Source: Amycolatopsis rubida
GTDB lineage: Bacteria; Actinomycetota; Actinomycetes; Mycobacteriales; Pseudonocardiaceae
NCBI RefSeq assembly: GCF_900115345.1
Contig: NZ_FOWC01000008.1
Span: forward strand, 248,001 to 312,000
DNA length: 64,000 nucleotides
Reading direction: 5' to 3'
Under the pieces are notes generated by a model that saw nothing but the letters and a program-made list of their open reading frames with translations, had not been told where the DNA came from and searched no databases. The translations under genes and the position numbers were made by a program. Every line of letters starts with the position of its first letter. Positions within the stretch are counted from its first letter, which is position 1. Of this stretch, positions 60,558 through 64,000 are shown piece after piece.

Positions 60558-61274
60558 TCAGCAGAGCGAGAAACCACCGTCCACCACCAGGTTGTGACCG
60601 GTGACGGCGTCGTTGTCGAGCAGGAAGAGCACGGCCTCGGCCGCGAGTGCCGGATCGAGCGGCCGGTTGCGGACGGTGCGGGCCAGAATGGCGGCTCGGG
60701 CCTGCTCGGAGACGTCGACGGTGAGTTCGCTGTCCATGAATCCTGGTGTGACTGCGTTCACGAGGATGTTCCGCGGCGCGTATTCGGCGGCGAGCGTCCG
60801 GACCAGGCCGAGCAGTCCTGCCTTGGCGCTCGCGTACGCCGACTGCCCGGGTACGCCGCGCAGAGCGGACGGGGACGACGCCACGACAATGCGGCCGTAC
60901 CTGCGTCGGACCATCGACGGGAGAGCGCACCGGATAACGCGGTAGGCTCCGACGAGGTTGACGTCGACGACCTCGCGCCAGGTTTTCTCGTCCTGGTCGA
61001 TGATCAGCCCATCGGCAGCGGTCGCGGCGCAGTGTACGAGGATTCCCACCGGGCCGAGACGTTCGCGCACCTCGTCCATCATGGCCTCGACTTCCGAGGA
61101 ATTCCCGAGATCGGCCCGGACGGAAATCTGCGGCAGGCCCGGTGCCGGCGACGGATTCCGGTTCGCGTAGTGGTGCGCGGTGGGAATTCCCCGTCGGCCA
61201 AGGAGGTCAGCGACTCGCGCGCCGAGCAGGCCGGATGCTCCGGTCACGAGGGCGACCGGCGCTGCGGCCGTCAC
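60558..61274 (-). CDS. 3-oxoacyl-ACP reductase-like SDR (FabG-like)
   Basis: A 238-residue SDR. NADP motif TGASGLLGARVADLL, Ser in VVASSPSALRG, SAYASAKAGLLGL with Tyr-x3-Lys, and DGGFSLC at the end. The usual NNAG is replaced by VHCAAT. The GTG start overlaps the upstream SDR stop as GTGA. With the FabD-like and FabL-like neighbours a keto-reduction step in acyl-chain building is likely. Confidence 0.83.
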   Translation of the reverse strand: MTAAAPVALVTGASGLLGARVADLLGRRGIPTAHHYANRNPSPAPGLPQISVRADLGNSSEVEAMMDEVRERLGPVGILVHCAATAADGLIIDQDEKTWREVVDVNLVGAYRVIRCALPSMVRRRYGRIVVASSPSALRGVPGQSAYASAKAGLLGLVRTLAAEYAPRNILVNAVTPGFMDSELTVDVSEQARAAILARTVRNRPLDPALAAEAVLFLLDNDAVTGHNLVVDGGFSLC

Positions 61275-62056
61275 CGGCTGTCCCGCGCTGGCCACGACGA
61301 GAGCGTGAGACCGCCGTCAGCGACCACAGTCTGCCCCCGGATCCAATCGGATTCCGGTGAGACCAGGAACCCGACGAGCCTGGCGAGATCCTCGCCTTTT
61401 CCCAGGCGTGCGGCGGGGGTCCGCGCCACGAGCGAGTCGTGGACAGAATCGCCCGCCGCGAGCGCGGACAGCGCGGGAGTGTCCAGCGGTCCCGCGGACG
61501 CGCAGTTCACTCTGATGCCCAACGGAGCGAACTCGTCGGCGAGATATCGGGTCAATGCTTCGACTGCGGCCTTCGTTGTTCCCACCGCGGCGTATCCTGG
61601 AACTGTATTGTGCGCTCCAGTCGAAGAGAGATTGCAGATCACTCCGCCGCGATGCATCATCGCGGCTGCTGATCGGGAGCAGCGGAGTGTGCCGTACAGG
61701 TTCGTGTCCACCGCTCTCGTCCAATCCTTTTCAGTAAGCGTGCGAATGCTGCCAAAAGCGCCGGAAGCAGCATTGTTCACGAGGATGTCGAGAGCGGGCC
61801 ACCGGTTCGCAACCTGCTCGAACAGGTGTCGTACGCTTTTCTCGCGGGCCACCGAAGCTCGAATCAGTTCTACCGACGCACCGCGTCCGAGCAGTTCCTC
61901 CTCGGTTTCCTTTGCCGCTTCTTCCGCATGGCAGTAATTGATGATCACGTGCGCGCCGAGCCGGGCGATCCGGTCGGTGACAGAACGACCTATTCCCTTG
62001 GCCCCGCCGGTCACCAGCGCGACCTTCCCTTCGAGTGCTCCTGATTCGAGCGGCAT
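61271..62056 (-). CDS. Enoyl-ACP reductase-like SDR (FabL type)
   Basis: A 261-residue SDR. NAD(P) motif TGGAKGIGRSVTDRI, NNAASGAFGS, and GYAAVGTTKAAVEAL, where Tyr and Lys are separated by six residues as in FabL/FabI enoyl reductases rather than the three of ketoreductases. PLDTPALSAL and VVADGGLTL fit FabL. First gene of a three-gene operon and divergent from a LuxR-type regulator. Confidence 0.82.
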   Translation of the reverse strand: MPLESGALEGKVALVTGGAKGIGRSVTDRIARLGAHVIINYCHAEEAAKETEEELLGRGASVELIRASVAREKSVRHLFEQVANRWPALDILVNNAASGAFGSIRTLTEKDWTRAVDTNLYGTLRCSRSAAAMMHRGGVICNLSSTGAHNTVPGYAAVGTTKAAVEALTRYLADEFAPLGIRVNCASAGPLDTPALSALAAGDSVHDSLVARTPAARLGKGEDLARLVGFLVSPESDWIRGQTVVADGGLTLSSWPARDSR

Positions 62057-62136
62057 CCTGCCCTCGCCCGGTCGTCGGTTGTCCTTGGCTCAGTCTCGCC
62101 TTCGGCGGGTCGGCATTTCAATGCGACCATCGGCAC

Positions 62137-62200
62137 GTATTAATACCCGGAACCGGCTCTGTGGTTATCCCTATTGGCGGTCACGACTACTTTACGTAAA
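62137..62200. promoter_or_regulatory. Divergent promoter with two 10-bp palindromes
   Basis: GTATTAATAC (62137-62146) and TTTACGTAAA (62191-62200) are perfect dyads in the gap between the FabL-like operon and the LuxR gene. GTTATCC is repeated near 62164 and 62212. These are candidate regulator sites. Confidence 0.4.
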
Positions 62201-62241
62201 CGCTACGCTGTTGTTATCCGAGGAGGAGGGTTCAAGAGACT

Positions 62242-62673
62242 GTGCGTGCATCGAATCTCGATGGGTGGGGCGAGATCGAAGGCGTGATCTCGAGTCTGCG
62301 CAACGCTGTCGAATCACAGCAGGCGGCAATCGACAAGCTGCAGCATCTGCACTCCCTTTTTCCGGCTCCGGTGCCCGTCGCGAAAAGCGAATTTTCGGGA
62401 AATCCGGCTGCCCCGCCGGAGGTGCGGGAGTCTGCTTCGTTCACGAAACGGCAGGCGGAGGTACTCGACCTGCTTGCCCGAGGGGCGAGCAATCGCCGGA
62501 TCGGCCGGGCGCTCGGCATCAAGGAACAGACGGTGAAGGCCCATGTGCACGCGGTCTTCCTGAAGCTCGGTGCCACCCATCGGACCGAGGCGGTGAGTCT
62601 TGCCTACCGCCTCGGCATACTGTCCACAGGGGACGGATCGGGATGGCAGGCGGCGAGGAGCGATATCGCGTAG
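62242..62673 (+). CDS. LuxR-type HTH regulator without sensor domain
   Basis: A 143-residue protein: an N-terminal coiled-coil-like helix (EGVISSLRNAVESQQAAIDK), a linker, and a GerE/LuxR HTH (FTKRQAEVLDLLARGASNRR, IGRALGIKEQTVKAHVHAVF). No receiver or ligand domain. GTG start with AGGAGGAGG upstream at a long spacing. It probably controls the divergent acyl-chain operon. Confidence 0.82.
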   Translation: MRASNLDGWGEIEGVISSLRNAVESQQAAIDKLQHLHSLFPAPVPVAKSEFSGNPAAPPEVRESASFTKRQAEVLDLLARGASNRRIGRALGIKEQTVKAHVHAVFLKLGATHRTEAVSLAYRLGILSTGDGSGWQAARSDIA

Positions 62674-62930
62674 GCAATGACTCCGGTGGCCGGGAAGCCC
62701 GGTTCGCCGTCCTGCTGCTCGTCGTACTCGACGGTCGCCATCCGGTCGATCTCGTCGCGCGACACCACGGTGCCCGGCGCGTACCCGGCGTGGAAGCCTT
62801 GACGGTAGACCGGGGCGAGGACCCGGGCACCGGGGCGCGGCAGGACGGCGGGAGACTCGGGATTCGGGTTCGGCCGGCATTCGACGTAGACGGACAGGTC
62901 GAGCAGGAACTGTGCGCGCCGCGCTGTCAC
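62604..62930 (-). CDS. Hypothetical 108-residue protein
   Basis: Not recognised. It reads VTARRAQFLLDLSVYVECRP and contains PGARVLAPVYRQGFHAGYAP and SRDEIDRMATVEYDEQQDGE, with an acidic middle and no membrane segment. The GTG start overlaps the TetR stop as GTGA, which supports reality. The 3' end overlaps the LuxR gene by 70 bp on the other strand. Confidence 0.6.
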   Translation of the reverse strand: MTARRAQFLLDLSVYVECRPNPNPESPAVLPRPGARVLAPVYRQGFHAGYAPGTVVSRDEIDRMATVEYDEQQDGEPGFPATGVIAYAISLLAACHPDPSPVDSMPRR

Positions 62931-63541
62931 GGCTTCTTCCTCTTGTCCGTCCGGCGCAGACCCCCGGCGACGACGCCGAGTATCTCGTCGGCCAAGATAT
63001 CGGGGTCCGAGCGGCGCCTCGGCGAACGCCATTCATAGGTCCAGTTGAGCGCACCGAGCAGGACTCGGACCGAAGGAGCTACGTCCGTCTCGCGATAGGC
63101 TCCCTCGGCGATCGCCTTGCGCATCGCGGCGCGGAACAACCCCTCGTACCGCCGCCGGAGCGAGATGATCTCTCGCTGGTGTTCGTCGCTCAAGGTCCGC
63201 CAATTGTGAAAGTACACGATCACGGCGCTCGCCCGGTCCGTCATCACGCGCATGTGGGCTCGGCACAGGGCGCGGAGCTGGTCTTCGCCGGTGTGCGCGG
63301 GCGCGACGGCGGCAAGGGCGGAATCGGTGAACTCCCGGGCGACGTCGAGCACGATCTCGCGCAGAATCTCGGCTTTGCTGCCGACGTGCGAGTAGAGGCT
63401 GGCGCTCTTGATCTCCATCGCGCCCGCGATCTGCCGGATCGTGGTTGCCTGGTAGCCGTTGCTGCTGAACAGTTCCGTCGCGATCTCGATGAGCTTGCTG
63501 TACCGGGGCCGGGCGCTGTCGAAGACGGCGGCGCCGGTCAC
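62927..63541 (-). CDS. TetR-family regulator (FadR/KstR-like size)
   Basis: A 204-residue TetR protein from a GTG overlapping the VOC stop. HTH YQATTIRQIAGAMEIKSASL then YSHVGSKAEILREI; C-terminal LLGALNWTYEWRSPRRR is typical of TetR_C_33-like regulators such as KstR2/AcrR relatives. It is the middle gene of a three-gene coupled operon, so probably autoregulated. Confidence 0.86.
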   Translation of the reverse strand: MTGAAVFDSARPRYSKLIEIATELFSSNGYQATTIRQIAGAMEIKSASLYSHVGSKAEILREIVLDVAREFTDSALAAVAPAHTGEDQLRALCRAHMRVMTDRASAVIVYFHNWRTLSDEHQREIISLRRRYEGLFRAAMRKAIAEGAYRETDVAPSVRVLLGALNWTYEWRSPRRRSDPDILADEILGVVAGGLRRTDKRKKP

Positions 63542-63942
63542 TGCGGAGCCAGCGTCTGAACGAGAAAGTAGCTGTTGTCTTCCGGGTCGCGGAATCCTGC
63601 CATGCGTATTCCCCATGCCTCTTCGGTGACGGGCTCGCTGTCGAACGCGACTCCCCGGTCCCGCAGTTCCCGGTAGGTCTGGTCGACGTTGTCCACGGTG
63701 AAGCTGACGTGGTCGAAGCCCGGCGGATTGCCGATCAGATCGCTGTGCCGCTCCGCGGCGGCCGCGGACGACTTGACCTCGAAGACGTACAGGTACTGCG
63801 AACCGGTGGTGACCTGGGCCGACGGTGGCTCGCCGGCCAAACTGAGCTCAACCGGCAGGCCCACCTTGTCGCGGAAGAACTCCGCTGCCCGCCGGACGTC
63901 CTTGACCGCGATCCCGATGTTGTCCAGTTGCTTGATCGGCAC
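63538..63942 (-). CDS. VOC/glyoxalase-family protein
   Basis: A 134-residue vicinal-oxygen-chelate protein with two beta-alpha-beta-beta-beta units (LDNIGIAVKDVRRAAEFFRD; FDHVSFTVDNVDQTYRELRD; FRDPEDNSYFLVQ with the usual metal-binding Glu region). Possible roles are glyoxalase, methylmalonyl-CoA epimerase-like or resistance protein. The GTG at 63942 follows AGGAGG at ideal spacing. First gene of the VOC-TetR-hypothetical unit. Confidence 0.84.
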   Translation of the reverse strand: MPIKQLDNIGIAVKDVRRAAEFFRDKVGLPVELSLAGEPPSAQVTTGSQYLYVFEVKSSAAAAERHSDLIGNPPGFDHVSFTVDNVDQTYRELRDRGVAFDSEPVTEEAWGIRMAGFRDPEDNSYFLVQTLAPQ

Positions 63943-64000
63943 AAGCGTCCTCCTGTCTCCGAGGCTATCGACCGACAGCCCTATCATCCGCTAGCCTCCC

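Noticed and set aside
1..64000. Prophage, integrative element or tRNA attachment site
   Set aside because: No integrase, structural phage gene, tRNA or flanking direct repeat was recognised.

Overview
The window is very GC-rich, densely packed DNA with GTG and ATG starts, strong GC preference at third codon positions and many 1-4 bp stop/start overlaps. Gene content (LacI/TetR/IclR-controlled catabolic operons, FtsW with a small lipoprotein, CysD/CysNC, DUF1214 with sulfotransferase, a YcaO-TfuA RiPP locus, many SDRs) points to a soil actinomycete, most probably a Pseudonocardiaceae member such as Amycolatopsis. The genus is inference only. No tRNA, rRNA, CRISPR array or intact insertion sequence was seen.

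Layout. 0-17 kb: housekeeping and small metabolic genes (secreted protein N-terminus, dienelactone hydrolase, PhoU, PAP2 phosphatase, FtsW plus lipoprotein, HxlR/hydrolase pair, nuclease-fold protein, EamA/LysR pair, FAD oxidase, a decayed ferredoxin, SufR-like regulator, a frameshifted DUF2249 gene, quinone oxidoreductase, Rid-like protein, MBL hydrolase, PNPOx-like protein). 16.8-17.3 kb: a GC-rich repeat array. 17.4-20 kb: MarR and a divergent 14-TM efflux pump with an added C-terminal domain. 20-31.6 kb: one long minus-strand module with a LacI regulator, an ABC sugar/nucleoside-type importer, two ADP-ribosylglycohydrolase-fold enzymes, a ribokinase-like kinase, a hydrolase-like/SUMF1 fusion, a CoA transferase and a CoA-ester lyase; six junctions have stop/start overlaps and two perfect LacI-type palindromes precede it. 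31.6-34.9 kb: TetR with a divergent MacB-like ABC exporter, then a monooxygenase-like protein. 34.9-41.1 kb: LacI, MFS importer and hydantoinase A/B under a 20-bp palindrome.

41.5-49.5 kb: a membrane protein, then a sulfotransferase-SDR-DUF1214 operon, divergent IclR, an NTF2-like protein and divergent cysD-cysNC. CysNC makes PAPS, the sulfotransferase donor. Both divergent promoters carry a 14-bp palindrome resembling the KstR steroid-regulon operator, so this looks like a sulfation island tied to steroid or hydrophobic-substrate metabolism.

49.7-53.3 kb: the most novel locus. A class I methyltransferase gene, a 44-residue peptide gene ending Cys-Gly-Cys, a YcaO gene and a TfuA gene run in one direction, with hairpins on both sides of the peptide gene. 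This is a compact, apparently undescribed thioamide-type RiPP system. A frameshifted Cys-rich gene follows on the other strand.

53.7-64 kb: a TetR regulon (DJ-1-like protein and acetoacetate decarboxylase-like protein on one side, Old Yellow Enzyme-like reductase on the other, with four copies of one operator), a degenerate segment, a ThrE-type exporter, an acyl-chain trio (FabL-like, FabG-like, FabD-like) with divergent LuxR-type regulator, and a VOC-TetR-hypothetical operon cut near the window end.
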